Shown here: one piece after another, positions 37,587 to 50,713 of the stretch | How the letters are laid out: each line of letters opens with the position of its first letter | Position numbering within the stretch: the first letter of the stretch is position 1 | DNA from: Astropecten irregularis | Taxonomy: Eukaryota; Echinodermata; Asteroidea; Paxillosida; Astropectinidae | Reading direction: 5' to 3' | DNA length: 64,000 bases | Assembly (NCBI GenBank): GCA_963971285.1 | Contig: OZ020252.1 | Span: 21,303,662-21,367,661 of the forward strand | Notes under the pieces: model-generated | What the model was told of the DNA's origin: nothing | The model's input: the letters and a program-made list of their open reading frames with translations, nothing else | Databases searched by the model: none | Program-made: the position numbers and the translations under genes

Positions 37587-40500
37587 TCAGACGAAGATTG
37601 GTATTGTTAATATCTTCTTACAGTTGGGACATCCTCTGGCTTTGAAAGTGCTGGTTTCTGCACACCTGCAAATATAGGATGGCGAGGAAGAATAATAAAG
37701 AATAAGTAGACATGCTTAGTTTAGGCCAACAGGTTTGAAAGAAGAAACTTATCACATAATGGATAATGTGACATAAATTTTGCGATGTTGTGAACTCCAT
37801 TCGTGTGTTCGCAGTTATTAATGACCAGTAAGCTCCTCCCACTGCATACGTGGGCAATGAACGCACGTTCCTCTCCAATGTCACACCGCTGCACGTTTCA
37901 GTCGCGTGCCCCATACGTGCACGTACACTACTTGTCAGATTTTAGTGAACGCGCGTCTGACATAAGAAACGGCTGTGATTGGTCAGAAACAAATGGGGCG
38001 TGGTTTAAGGATAGGTCTATATTATGTCAGATCGTGTTTTATATAGTTAGGTCCCATTTTCCCAGGGGCTTGACTGAGTGAATTTGCTCTGGTTACGAAA
38101 ACTTAAAAACACGTCTTGGTCCATGTATATACAAGTCATGTAATATAGAAAGATAGGAAGTAGATACTTATTATTTGCATCTTAGATGCTTTGCCACGTT
38201 TGTACAGGAGGTGTATTTAGTTACTTTATCTGTGTATTATGTTAATTATGTTAACTTATTTCGCGAGTTTTTCATCATTTGTTCCATAACATAACTTGTG
38301 TGATTCATTAATACCCTGACTCTTGGACAAAACCTTTCTGGGGAAACGATTCAGTGTGCAGTTTTTAACCGTGATTATCAAAATACAATTAGCTGTGCAT
38401 ATTTTGTATTTCCATGAAAAGGTTTATTTAAATCCATTGGAAAGAAGAATAGTTTCCAAGAAAGACAGCAATAAAAGGTTGGTTCAAGTATTGAAATGGT
38501 CCATTATCCTTTCTTACCTGGTATGAAAGATGTGACAACAAACCATAACGTGTAGACTATCATGCCTGCTACCTATAACCTCATGACATACTCCACAGTA
38601 TAACGACAAGTCCCTCAGATAGTAGTCAAACGATGAAGCATGTTGCTGAGATGCTTTTGGGTTTCCAATGGCTCGATGTAATTGATGCATTAACCAATGA
38701 GATCGAAGCATGCTCATCTAAGGACCAATGAAAAATGAGATGTTGTTAATTTGAATCAGTAATTGTTCAATCGATATACACACAATGGTAGATTCTTCAC
38801 TAAGGTTTTGGCAAAGACTAGCCAGCCCCTCGTCTGAACGTAGGCCTACCTTTAAGGGTAATCGAAATTGAAGCCACTTTCTACGGTGTCTTAAATTATT
38901 GCAGATTTACAATTTACAGATCAATACGTTTTTAAGACTGTTGTTCAACAAACCTTACGTAATTAGGAAATTAATGCGCATATTTTAGACACATTGGCTG
39001 AATTCCAAGTTGAGCTAAAAATGACGAAACTTGTGTGATGGCCAGCATTTGGTAGTATGATGCTATGCATTTTGCCTATGGTTGTTGTAAATGCATAAGA
39101 ATACTATCTATTTCACATAGGGACCGTCTCTGACTGGTACATTTGACAGATACAACCTGAATTATTTTGCTAGATTGGTTTCAGTATTTCTTAGTTTTAT
39201 CAAAATACAGGGGCCGTGTTTTAATCATCCAATCTTATTAATTACATCACTTGTTATTAGTGATTAATTAAATCATATACTTACTTTGTTCCCTATTGTG
39301 GTGGCTAGGTCTAAAGCTCTGGTGTTGACATCCACTGCCTATTTCAAGAAAATAGTAAATTTATACAATTTATACACAGGATAAGAATACCGAAGACACT
39401 AACAGCTGTCAGTCTCAAAAAGACAGAAGCTGGAGTTAATTTCTATCAACAGTCCTAGGAATCAATCATGCCTGCTGGTAGGAAATTATATCTTTCATTG
39501 CACTTTGCCCAAACTAGAATGGTCAGCTTAACTTTGTAAATGACTTGAATATAAAATTATATTTTGCATTATACTTCAAATGAATGTATCAATTTGTTAT
39601 TAATCAATGAGGTTTAGATCATGTTAAGGTGGTGGGTTGGATGAAGCACACGTCTACATTATTTCCACGAATGAGCAATGCAATGCGGGAGATTGCAAAA
39701 AGTGCGCTTTATCAAGAGTTTGCAATGCGTTGGCCAATCGCAATGGTGGAATCTGAGACCCATAGGCCTAATGGTCGACAAATTCCATGAATTGTGATTC
39801 GACAACGCACTGCAAACTTTTGGTGGCGCACAATTTGTATTCACCATAGTCTGTAATCAAACCTTGGCTCCTAGGTAGTGGATTTGATTTGATTTGATTG
39901 TTTTACCTTTTCAAATTGCTTCATCATGACAAGTGTCTTGGCCATTCCTGATAGAACCTGTAGTTGCCCCAATCTGTCGCTGACTTCTACAGCAATACTC
40001 AACGATGACTCATAGCGGGGATACGCCCTCTGTGGTTCCCAAATCATTATAATACAAGGCTATAACTTCAAATTAACAAAACAACAACATTTTGATTTAA
40101 TATGAGAGAAAGTGTCCTGTTTATGCATAATGAACAAATGATTTCAATAAGCATGCTTTGTGAATACTTTTTGTTCGAAAAAGCCTACTTAACACGTGCA
40201 CCGGAAAAATGGTAGTGTTAGAACATGACTACATGTTCATTAGTGCAAGTAATAAGCGAAATGTTCCTCGGCCAAAATATTGACCTGAAATAATGTAAAA
40301 TGCTTGGAGTTAGGAGGGCCTGACGTTTCGATCCTATAACAGGATCAGTTCCTAAAATACCAATAAGGCAAATGTTAGCCTTTGGAACAGATCCTGCAAG
40401 GATCGAAACGTCAGGCCCTACTAACTCCAAACATGTTAAATAGATAACAGTATAACCATTATGAGTAAACCATGAAATAAGATCTTAAATGACCATGCAG

Positions 40501-43500
40501 GAGTAATTATAATCCAGACGCAGCCAATTTTAGACACATCGGTTCGGCTTTGGACGGTGGACTTGAACAGCCCCCTCACTTGTCAGAAATTTGCAGCGAC
40601 TGAAAGCCGACCCCGAGACTATACAGTTGGATAAATGTCAAAGCAGTGACATGTTTATTTTATCAGGAATTCCAGAATGATAAGACATCTAGAATTCTAC
40701 AGTCAATACTCGGTTTCAGTTCTCCCCGAAATAACTTGATATGTATATTTAGTTTGCTGGATTTATGGAAGCCCCAGGCAATATTTGTAAAGTAATTTGG
40801 ATTCCTAAGCATAGTCTGGCTCCAGGATATAATAATATAAGAGAATTATATATCATCTAACAAGACAGGACTCCACACTTAAAGAGGTTATGTGCTTCCA
40901 CTCCATATCTTGGTCGATGGGTTATATTACTCATAACTTGATCGACAATATCCCGTTACAAATATTATTGATGTCAATGTTACGAAGAATATGTATAGGG
41001 AATCTATTCAATCTAAAACACACAAAAAATGCATAGAAGTAATAAACTGCTGCAAACTGCTCATCAGCAAAAATAATGACCTGAAATAATATAAAATGCT
41101 TGGAGTTAGAAGGGCCCGACAATAGAAAATAATGAAGATTTTACTTAGCAATGTTTAAGAATGAATAATCAATTAATTATTTTAAAGAATTTCCAAAGGG
41201 AGACACACTGATATTATAGGTTTATCATTGTGCCATGTGAATGAAACACTGAACCACAGGTCACAGGTTTGATTAAGTTAAGTCGCCGTCTGAATGAGTG
41301 TACTGAGGACTGAACTACAGTTAACCCGGGTTAGGAACGCAGGGTCAAGTTAAACCGATGATTGAACTACATAACACAGGGTTAATAACATGATGGAACT
41401 TTACAACCAGAGGTTTGTAGTGGAAGCCGGATCCTTTCAGAATCGTTCATGGATCCGACATACCCTGCTGACCCCAGGTAGCTTGGCAGTCTAAGTGGTA
41501 TGACATCTGCACTAGAAAGCAGGAGGTAGTGGGTTCGAATCCCACCTGAGGCAGCACATGATTTGTTTTTCATTTGCACTCAAAAACACTGAGTATGAGC
41601 AATGCTCATCTACGTCGGTGAAGGGGAAGCCTAATTTGCATAATTCTCCTCGACGAAAGCTCATTAACAAAAATGTTTATATAAACAGATAGGCCTATAT
41701 AATCAAAATAATATTCGCACATTATACACTGCAATGTATATCAATTCAAGTATACATGTACATGTAGATCTATATGGATGCATTGGAATGTGACGTCATT
41801 ATTACCTCACAGTCGCCCCTCTTCCGATGGATATCAGCGAAAACGCAGAGACATCTGGCCTGGATAGTGCGATCATTCAACTGCAAAGCCATCTTCATCG
41901 CCTCCTGAACAAAATACGGTACAGAAGATTGTGAGGATAATGATTAATGGTCATTGCAACATATTCTCACAGTGCTCGGAGACCAACAAAGGATACAATT
42001 CTATGTTTATGATGACAATCTCGACCGCTTCATGTTCAGTCCATAGAAGTTATACCAAAATGTATAAATAGATTATGCTTGGAGTTCGGTTGGCACGACG
42101 TTTCGATCCTAGCAGGATCTTTCTTAAAGGCAAAATCTAGACAGACAATCTAAAATGAAACATTAGGGGAATCCGAAAAGATGTAATTTTTATGGTGTAA
42201 ACTACATTACTGCAAACACTTCATTGGCATCAGTTATGACCTGAGATATATAATGCTCCTTAGTTGAAGCAAATAATGGACTAAAACGTAACCCTAGTCC
42301 CCATCAAGAGACATTTTACACATCTCCTTTATCCTTACGTCATTTAAAGCCAAGGACAAATGCTGTGACATATTCCAACAGCATCTCTGTATGAGAACCA
42401 TACCACCTCTTGGTGGTCTACTTTAGAAATTGGCGCACAGCTACCCACAATGAAAAACCGCAGTGTAAACATAGAATATAAGGATTGGGTTTCCTGGTTT
42501 ACACTGCAGGCATCGAAGGAGTATTTAGAGTTATGTGCATGAGGAGTGTGGTGACCCACTTTAGTTTCTGTTGGTCATCGAAACCAAGGAATGGAAGTAA
42601 CGTGAACATATGTGCGGCTCACCACAAACTTCACGGCACGGTGAACATTGTGGTCAACTAATTTGTAATCACTAATCGTTCATTTGGGAATCAAACCATT
42701 ATAGACCTACTCTGCAAATTGTTTTTTTCTATAGACTTCGAGACTGAACATAAATCATTGATGAGTAATTTATGATGTGGGCTATATGCGGAACGTCGCT
42801 CTTCTGAAGATCTTTTATCTAAGGCATAAACTGTGTCGTCATTATAGAAAACAAATTAAGCCATAAATGGAGGACAGATGGAATCAATTTTCGGTTGAAA
42901 ATAATGACACCGACTATGGGGCAACGTTCATCGCATTTACTATCAATGTAATCTGTATTATTTTCTTACTCGATGTCTTTTCTGTCCTAATTGTACATCC
43001 CCATGTGATATTGGCTAGGCATACAACAAGAGATGCCACAATTGACATGTTGAGGTGTGCCTGCTATTTCAATATCTTTGTAAAAAAAAGGCATGCGGGG
43101 GCAATCTGGGGGTGGGGCTCCACATTTTAGGGGGGGGCGCCAGTGGCAATTATTAATGTCTCCAGATACACTATATAATATGAATTGACGTTACAGTTTT
43201 ATGTAAACTTCTGAAAACATCGATATTTTCTGTAACTTACGAAAAATAACAAAACGACACCCCGCAGTTCATCTTAAATTCAATCATAACCGATATGAAT
43301 AATTTCATGTAGAGTATTAACGTATTGCCCTTTTGAGGGAGGATTGTTTTGTCAATAATTTTCAATTTTGTTGTATAATCTTTACAGGAAATGATCGTGC
43401 CATTAGTTTGTTTTCCTCGACCCAAATTGATTGCCCCACGGTACTGAGCTCTCTTGTGGAGACAACCTAGAAGCAAAAGGTCAAGTTCGAATGGATAACC

Positions 43501-46500
43501 TTTGACCTGCTCAAGCAGTGCCATTCCTTGGTTATGACAGATCACTATACAGGTTGCTCCATATGCAAGGCACAGTGCATTTACATTAGCTCGGGCCTTG
43601 AATAAACCTATAGGAGGTAATTGAATGGCCAATGTAGGGTAGGCCTACGATGAACATTAGGCCTATTTTTCATGCAATTAATCAAACACTTTTTGTGGAC
43701 GACACTTCACAAGGCATGTCATGTTTCCATTTCGTCTTCATCATTTATTCCTATCCAATGCCCTTACACTTCAGACCAGCTCTTTATACCACGGAGGAAT
43801 AAGAACAACAATCGTCAGATACACAACTCAACACCAATAGGCGCCCTGACTACCTTCTCCAACGACAGACCAAACTCCCATTATAATCACACAGAGGGAG
43901 AGACCAAAATAACCTCAAATCCCTCAACATTTTGTCACCTATGTACTACATTCACGTCATACATGGTGACACTCTGCAGTGCTCTACCCTACCACGACCC
44001 CTTTTAGTCCGAATTAGTGTCCCGTAAAACCCGACTGTAGGCGTAAAAACATCGCCTACAGTTTCAAGCAGACTACAGCCCAAAGGAGACTTCAGTTAAT
44101 ACTGCAGACATGTTCAGACATTTTAGCAATATGCCTCCAGGCAGAATGGATTTCAACCGAAAAGTTGACTGTACAAATTCTTTTTAGCGTCCTTAACTTT
44201 ATATCAGATCATGATGAAATCATTCACTTTTTCAATTCGTCCATGATGGAATATGATAAAATTGCATGCATAAGTCTGTGTTACTTTTTAAGATGTGGTT
44301 TCCACACGGGTAGCATTCAATACCGTATCAGGATCGCTCGGAATGTGCCAAATTATTTAATCAATCAAAATTTGTTTATCCAGAAAAATCCGCCAAGCAA
44401 AAATACTATTAAATGCTCCCCAAACACGAAGCTCACGAAGTACAGCTTCTCAGTTATTTTCCAAAGGCCTATTCCACACTTTTTTGACTTCCATGTAGGG
44501 TCAAATTCCTTTTGCCGTTTTTTTTTTCAAACAGAGAATAATGTGTAGAAGTGGTAATCAAATTTGGCATGCCGGTGTCACGAGCTCAGGTGACCGGCGT
44601 GCCGAGCTGCCCCACTGCGTGCGGCAGACCAATAGGGAGCTGAAACGTCACATCATGCTTGCGCAAAACAAGACGAAAATTGGTGCACTTTATTGGTGTG
44701 CTGAGTCTGGTGTGCCCTGGCCTTGGGCCGCTGGAGCAGGAGCAGTGGCCAAACTGACCAATTGTGACCTTGTGGTCAATTATCTGATCTGATTGTTGAT
44801 AGATAAGGTATTAAGGGGTCTGGAGTATGTCCTCATCAGGATAAAAAAAAGGGGATGATGGAGAGAAAAAAACTGTCATTCTCCGAAAAAGCTAAATCGC
44901 TTTTCGCGCGCCACTGCTGTACTGAACTGTCATCATGGTGGAACAGTGTTCTACTAGGCCTTTAATCTTAATGAACGTACGACCCATCGCCCCCCCCCCC
45001 CCCCTCCCCAGGTCTGAGGACTTGTCTAAACTGCTGTACATTACACTGCAGTAGAAAATAATACATAATACATAAACGATGTCCCCATATACCCCTACGT
45101 ACACTGGAGTTAATCACTCTACAACATGTGTGGCTGTCATGATGTCAATTTACTGCTCCCGTTCACCATGGAGGAAGGAACACACGCGCAGCCAGTCTGT
45201 TTATACTACCGGCCAACTCGGCACGCCGGGCAGTTCAGCCCGTGTTCGTCATGTGCCTAGCTGACCGGTTTCGTAACCCGGTCACCTCGGCACACCGGTC
45301 ACCTGAGCTCGTGACACCGGTTTCTCTTTTCAAAGAGTTCAGCCGTGGGCAGTGGCCTTTTAGTCCCCAAAGAGACGACTTGGTGGTTGAAGGAGAGTCC
45401 GACGACTGGTTGTAGGTGTCGAGTTATTGCTACCCTCGCCAATTTCACTTTTTAAATTCAACACGGACTTTTTTTTTATCCAGAAGCATTTTATCACGAA
45501 AAGTGCGTCAGCCTTGAAATTAATCGAAACCCACCAAACTGACAAATGATAGCTGTGTGTTGGAATGTTTCATTTTGGAGAACATATTTTCCTACAGCCC
45601 ACAGGAAGGTACTGCCTACAAAGTTTCTGATGGACTACCAGACGTATACCTTACAATGAACCATAATAGTCATTACTTTTTTATCAGAAAGTAATACAAA
45701 CCTTGCAGTTTTCAAATCACACCTTATCACCCGAACATTCAATCATAATTCATAGACCTACCTTACTGACATCAAACCTAAGCTTATCATAAATTTAAAA
45801 AGAAGGAAAAATACAATTTGATATAGTCCGAGTCAGTCACCTTGTCAGCATTATTAGCTATATCCATGTAACCCAGCTCGTGGGAACGGGACCTTAGAGG
45901 GAACAGGGGCAGACATCGACCCGGCTTGGACCTTCTCCAAAATTATGAGGGGCGACAGCAGGGTGTTACTTTACCTCTATAAACGGCCCAGGTCTGGCAG
46001 ACCACTTCAGGCTACGATTCACAGTTTAATCGCTCAACACAAACATTTTATCGTCTGATCTTGGACTGAAATTGCCAGAATCGGTGTTCTGGACGGGCCT
46101 AGTTTACGAGCTACGTTGATCGGTGTTGTAAGGTTACGATGTGATGTACATGTATATTGTTCGCACGTTAAATGTCTGGGACTATTGTTTGATAACATAA
46201 ATCTCTCGCATAAAAAACACAAACAAATAAACAAACAAACAAACAAACAAACAAAAAAAACCAAAAAAAAACACGGAGAAACAAACACGAAAAGTTCAAT
46301 TACTATCTACGAGGGCATGCAGCTGTATATCAATGTTTTCATTTTGTATTCGAACCACTGCAACAATTTAGTATTTACGTCAGTCTCTTTAAGACTTAAA
46401 TTTTTCACAATGTGCGATCCATTGATCAGTGTCTCACACATACTGGGATATTTCACTGCATTTCCAGATAATTCCTACATACAGCAGCTTCTGATAGTAT

Positions 46501-49500
46501 TATATTATTTCTGTTCACTTGGAAAGTACACGTTACGAACTGATACTGTGAAATGTACAGAGGGATAACAGATATATCATGACATAAGATGGCCCATGCT
46601 TTATGGCCAAGCCTTCCTTATGTTACCGACAAGAAAATCTTAGAGATGATTAAATTCCAACCACAAACATGATTGAATGTCTCAAGAACAACAACATTTT
46701 ACAATCGCTCGACTTAAGTTCCCGGCCAAGAAAATCCTCTTAATCGTCTGAGAGCCTCTGAAAAAGCTTTTCACAGTTTATATACCAGTCCCTTGAAATA
46801 AATCCTACAGTTGCGCTTTGAGTATAGAGGACTATTCACTAACAATATTTTTATTACTTAGGGGGACATGGCTTCTACCAGTGCGTAAAATGAGTTTGAA
46901 TCAAATTAATTGCATCCAACACCTTTTGACCTGAAGTCAGTCTGCGTAAAGAGCCAAGGGCCACGATCTCGTATTTATTACAGAGTTATAGATCAAACTG
47001 GCCATGGTTGGATGGGAGGTGGTCTACATAAAGACAATATAACTTCATTGATTGGGAGCAAATCAACTCAATAGTGAACCAGGATGTAACAGAGACTTAA
47101 TAAACCAATGTTTGTTTAGTGGCTCTTGTATAGATCAATTAGCAGTGTTGGCAGTTCACGGGTCAAATCGGTCTTTCTGCAAGTATTTTGAAAAGTGCAC
47201 ATTATACTAAGGCAAAATACAAGACTTGTATTCGAGTCAAAATATTTTTTTGAATCTAGTCCGACTCTTAGTCACATTTACCCGTATAAGTTAGTATATC
47301 TGACTCATAATCATCATAAAATCATACTACACGCGCAACTGCAATTTAAAGGGACAGTCAATCAATTTGATAAAAAAGATGCAAATTTTCCCATATCTGA
47401 TTTGAATAAAATAATGTACAAAATGTTTTGATCGCACTCATACTTGCATTTTATCTGATATTTTTCAAAAACCAAATAGTATGACGTTTCTATAATTCTG
47501 CTTATTACCAGTCATCTGCATTGTAACTTTCCATCTATTTGTTATTAGTCTTCATAATCGCCTCCCCGTACGTCTTATACCTTTGATTGACTTCATTTAT
47601 ACTCATAAAGAACTGCACGGTCTCTGGCCTGTAATCGCGTGCTGAATCATTATTGCAAAACAATATGCTTGATTATATAGGTCAATATACACATAAGTCA
47701 GTTATTATGAAGGCCAGGCATTATTACTTTAACATCTCAGGAAATTAATATATCACGACAAGATGTTCCAGTTGGTTGCTTGCACGCTCAATCATCGTAC
47801 ACAATACTGGCTATGGCTATACGTACTTAATCATGCCATGTTCGGATATCAGACGAACAGAGGCATAACAGAGCCCCCCCCCCCCCTCACCCTATCCACC
47901 CCCTCCCTCCCCACCGCCCCAAATGTTTTCAACGAACACACAAGGAATGCGAGTTAATATGAAATCTTAACTTTCTAAATATTATTGTCTATCACGGGTT
48001 ATACACCAACATACATTACCAAAAGAAATTACATTTTCTTGTTTTTTTTCTCACCATTGTGCTGATATTTCATTTGGAATAAATCTTGCCCTATATACCC
48101 CTATACTCTGGTAATATTTAGGTTGGTATTTATGCATTTCCAACGTGAAATACCGCCGACTGTGCGTGCACTGAGGAGATTACGACGTCTGAACCAACTG
48201 ATGGCTCAGCGGTTGCAAGTCTGGCCAATCATAATAATCCTCTAGTATAAGATATTCCTTTATTGAGGTCGTGAAATATAAAGAAATCGGTGGTGTAATA
48301 AAAATGAATGAAATATGAACAAATATCGTTTAATGAATAAACAATTTATTATATAATGAAAGCCTAACAAATAATTGGAAATACGTTGTTTGGATACGTT
48401 TCCTGTGCAAAAATTCGCGCCCAATGCATGCTCGATTTTATGGATTGGAACTTAGTCAACAGTGACGGAGAAACAAAAATAATGTCAGAAGAATTTTCCC
48501 TTTATGCTATCCGAGATCCAAACATTACTCAGCACAGGTATAGTGAACATTCATAATTTTAATTCTTGTTTAATCAACAATTCCAAATTTACACGAAGAA
48601 ACAACTTAGCCTAAATAAAAAAACTTACTGAGATTATTCTTTTCAATGACTTCAAAATCAAGTCAGTTTCCCTTGTGGTTATTTGATGGTTATATGGTTA
48701 TTCTCCTTATAAATCAAGGTGGATCTCATCTGTTGAATCTTTTGATGTCATAGAAATAATTATTTCAATACAGCCAAATAATTTTTTTTAAAGAAAACTG
48801 CGCAATTTGATAAACCAGACAGTCTACTACATCTACCCACGCATAACGCAATGTCCTTCAATTAATCACACGCCCTAGGCATGGTAACTATAACAAATGA
48901 GACAAAATGGACACTTTCTATACTAAAATAATCAAAGAATTCTGCCTCCTGGTCAAAGACTATTATTTCCCGTCCAAAACAAACTGTGACCAGTATTCAG
49001 ACCTGTTTGTATTCACTTTACCCTTTCGGCCTTCCAACAAAAGGCATTCGTAAAGGCATTGTCCATGGAACAAAATACAAGTGTAAAAGGTTCACGCCCC
49101 CCTTCTAACGGTGTGCCACTTTCCAACCGACTTAGGGACCTTCTCAAATTCCTCCTGGTCGTATTTATCAGACTAGACACATTTGAAATTGGAACTATAA
49201 GGAGTGACAATTATGATGTGTATTAAACCCGTTGCTAAAGATAAGAACACATTATTCATCCTAGACATGAATCAAACTTAATGAGTGCATGATGATTGGC
49301 TGCAGTGGTGCAATAAATAGTTGGGATGTTTCCACCTTCAATTACAGTAGAAGAAAAACAGACCTTGGAGTTAAGCAAAACAGGACAAGACGATTCAGAG
49401 GAACTAACTCACAACACGCCAGACCGACAGACGCTGCAGTGCGGTATTAATTATGAATATTCCATTACAAAGTTCCAATCAACCAATTTAAATATTTGTG

Positions 49501-50713
49501 CTGCATAATAATTGCCTTGGTCGCGAAGATGCGCCGCGGATGGAATGCAACTCTCCTTCACAAACAAAATTCTCGTGCCAAAGAAAAATGTTATTGTGTT
49601 TATAGGATGGGAGATGAAACCAAGCAAACAAGCTGAACGTATGGAGCTTGTGTATGATGTCTTCAAGTCCACACAGAATTCTCTAGATGATGCCTCTCAT
49701 CAAAAGAGCACACACAATATAACCTCGATAAAAACAACACTGCATTATGATGAGCAGTTACTATGGTTACTCTGATTATGAGGCACCTTTACCTCCTCAG
49801 TGTTTACCGACTTTACCTCTAATATAAATACTAGTGATAACTCCAATAAGGGATGAACCGGTAACATTTACATAGGGTTCATTGTGCATGATGACCACTA
49901 TACCGTTATCACATGCATTGCCTGATGTATCACCTTCAACTGTGCTTCAATACAAACAGATATAGAGTCTTATAATAAAGATTATAGGTAATAAGTGACA
50001 CAGAGACAATGATATTTGCTTACCTCACAGCTATCCATGGCAAGATCCATCTTACCCAGCTTTCTATAAGGTGTGGCTAGATTCAGCTGCACAACTGTCC
50101 GTAATTTGGGACTCCATTCTTGTCCTCTGCATCTCACTAATTCACTAGCCTTCACTGTGTACATCAAGGCTTTATCATAGTCCTTTAAACTGAGGAACAC
50201 CTCCGCTAAGTCTCCATACGTGTTGCACTCCAATCCTCTATCTAAAGTCTTTACAGCCATCTTAAGCGCTTTATGGAAGTTTTCCAATGCTTGCTGGAAA
50301 TGTCCGAATCCCAGGTTAGAGTTACCAAGACAGAGGTGGATAGGACCTACCAATGGATCTTCCTGTGAGATGGTATTATTCATACTATGTCTGGCATATG
50401 ACATAGCCTTATGATATTCACATAATCTCTCATTAGCTCGGGCAAGGTTCAGGTAGGCTTCTGCTTTCAATTCTGTTTCGTCCAACTCGTTAGCAATGTC
50501 AATTTGTTGTACGGAATATCCCAACATTTCACGGTAGTCCCCCCAGTCACCGTAAGCTAAGGCTAGGTGACCCAGAAGGATAAACTTCAATCTTTTCTTG
50601 TCCCCGACTTTACCGAGCGCTGCTTTCCATTTCCGAACGGCCTCTTCCTGGTGGGTATTGTTGTATAGCTTGATTCCTTTCTCGATTTGTTGCTTGGCGG
50701 CTCTCTGTCCCAT
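37587..50713 (-). CDS. RAPSN: Rapsyn, 43-kDa receptor-associated protein of the synapse, complete
   Basis: Exons in transcript order: 50713-50024, 41904-41806, 40029-39907, 39338-39285, 38717-38518 and 37665-37587. They make 415 codons including TGA (414 aa; human rapsyn is 412). All joins are GT-AG with matching phase. The start at 50713 gives MGQ; an in-frame ATG 12 codons upstream is disfavoured because rapsyn is N-myristoylated on Gly2. Residues 1 to about 320 are tetratricopeptide repeats that match rapsyn along their length ([62 protein letters not shown]). The C-terminus is a RING-H2 finger: C363, C366, C382/C383, H384, H387, C390, C401 and C404, ending with FV as in vertebrates. In vertebrates rapsyn clusters nicotinic acetylcholine receptors downstream of agrin/MuSK, and its RING has E3 activity. 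The same role here is inferred. Intron 1 is about 8.1 kb. Confidence 0.95.
39699..39834. mobile_element. GAGTTTGCAATGC-family foldback, copy 1 (rapsyn intron 3)
   Basis: AGTGCGC and GAGTTTGCAATGCGTTGGCC on the left mirror GCACTGCAAACTTTTGGTGG on the right. The same arrangement recurs at 62141-62290. Confidence 0.65.
40302..40432. repeat. GTTTCGATCC-family repeat, foldback copy 4 (rapsyn intron 2)
   Basis: The left arm GGAGTTAGGAGGGCCTGACG and GTTTCGATCC are mirrored by GGATCGAAACGTCAGGCC and CTACTAACTCC at the right end. This is the best-preserved two-armed copy in the window. The same leader, GACCTGAAATAATGTAAAATG, precedes it as precedes copy 5. Confidence 0.75.
41040..41120. repeat. GTTTCGATCC-family repeat, truncated copy 5 (rapsyn intron 2)
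   Basis: The leader GACCTGAAATAATATAAAATG is followed by CTTGGAGTTAGAAGGGCCCGAC, where similarity stops. Confidence 0.6.
41472..41553 (+). mobile_element. tRNA(Ser)-like sequence, probable SINE head or tRNA pseudogene
   Basis: CCCCAGG and CCTGAGG can pair as an acceptor stem with one mismatch. GTAGCTTGGCAGTCTAAGTGG resembles an A box, CTGCACTAGAAAGCAG an anticodon arm with a serine-like CTAGAAA loop, and GGTTCGAATCC is a consensus B box. The anticodon stem lacks one base compared with a working tRNA. A functional tRNA is therefore unlikely, and a tRNA-derived SINE or pseudogene is preferred. Confidence 0.55.
42075..42160. repeat. GTTTCGATCC-family repeat, copy 6 (rapsyn intron 1)
   Basis: TGCTTGGAGTTCGGTTGGCA, then CGACGTTTCGATCCTAGCAG, then GATCTTTCTTAAAGGCAAAA. 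One arm only. A related leader (GACCTGAGATATATAATGC) recurs near 42240. Confidence 0.6.
44572..45320. mobile_element. 749-bp terminal-inverted-repeat element in rapsyn intron 1
   Basis: CCGGTGTCACGAGCTCAGGT plus GACCGG begins the element, and the exact complement (ACCTGAGCTCGTGACACCGG) ends it. Similarity extends about 36 bp inward. Subterminal GACCGG/CGGCACGCCG words recur. The interior has higher G+C than its surroundings and a short C-run. No transposase ORF is evident, so it is probably non-autonomous. Confidence 0.75.
46220..46255 (+). repeat. (CAAA)n microsatellite
   Basis: About eight CAAA/CAAAT units followed by A-rich sequence, in rapsyn intron 1. It produces lysine-rich spurious ORFs. 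Confidence 0.8.
48635..48693 (+). mobile_element. SINE body fragment (rapsyn intron 1)
   Basis: TTTTCAATGACTTCAAAATC, then AAGTCAGTTTCCCTTGTGG and TTATTTGATGG match the body of the 58.8-kb SINE without its head. Confidence 0.6.

Larger units (their letters stand above)
41905..50023. other. Large first intron of rapsyn
   Basis: About 8.1 kb separates the TPR exon from exon 2. Contents: a copy of the GTTTCGATCC repeat (42075-42160), a 749-bp terminal-inverted-repeat element (44572-45320), a (CAAA)n microsatellite (about 46220-46255), a C-run near 47877 and a SINE tail fragment (48635-48693). ORFs of 110-150 codons in this intron (43237-43632 minus, 43672-44007 plus, 46116-46568 plus) match nothing I recognise. 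Confidence 0.5.

Noticed and set aside
41382-41579. 65-codon minus-strand ORF containing GGIRTH
   Set aside because: It is the known artefact of translating a tRNA-like B box antisense, not a protein.
43237-43632. 131-codon minus-strand ORF in rapsyn intron 1 with protein-like composition
   Set aside because: No recognisable domain, no good splice sites joining it to rapsyn in phase, and rapsyn is complete without it. It could be a decayed insertion; a blastp hit would change this.
43672-44007. 111-codon plus-strand ORF
   Set aside because: Composition resembles translated AT-rich non-coding DNA, with no family likeness and no neighbouring exon.
46116-46568. 150-codon plus-strand ORF
   Set aside because: Its middle is a translated (CAAA)n microsatellite giving a Lys/Gln/Thr run. 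No domain was recognised.
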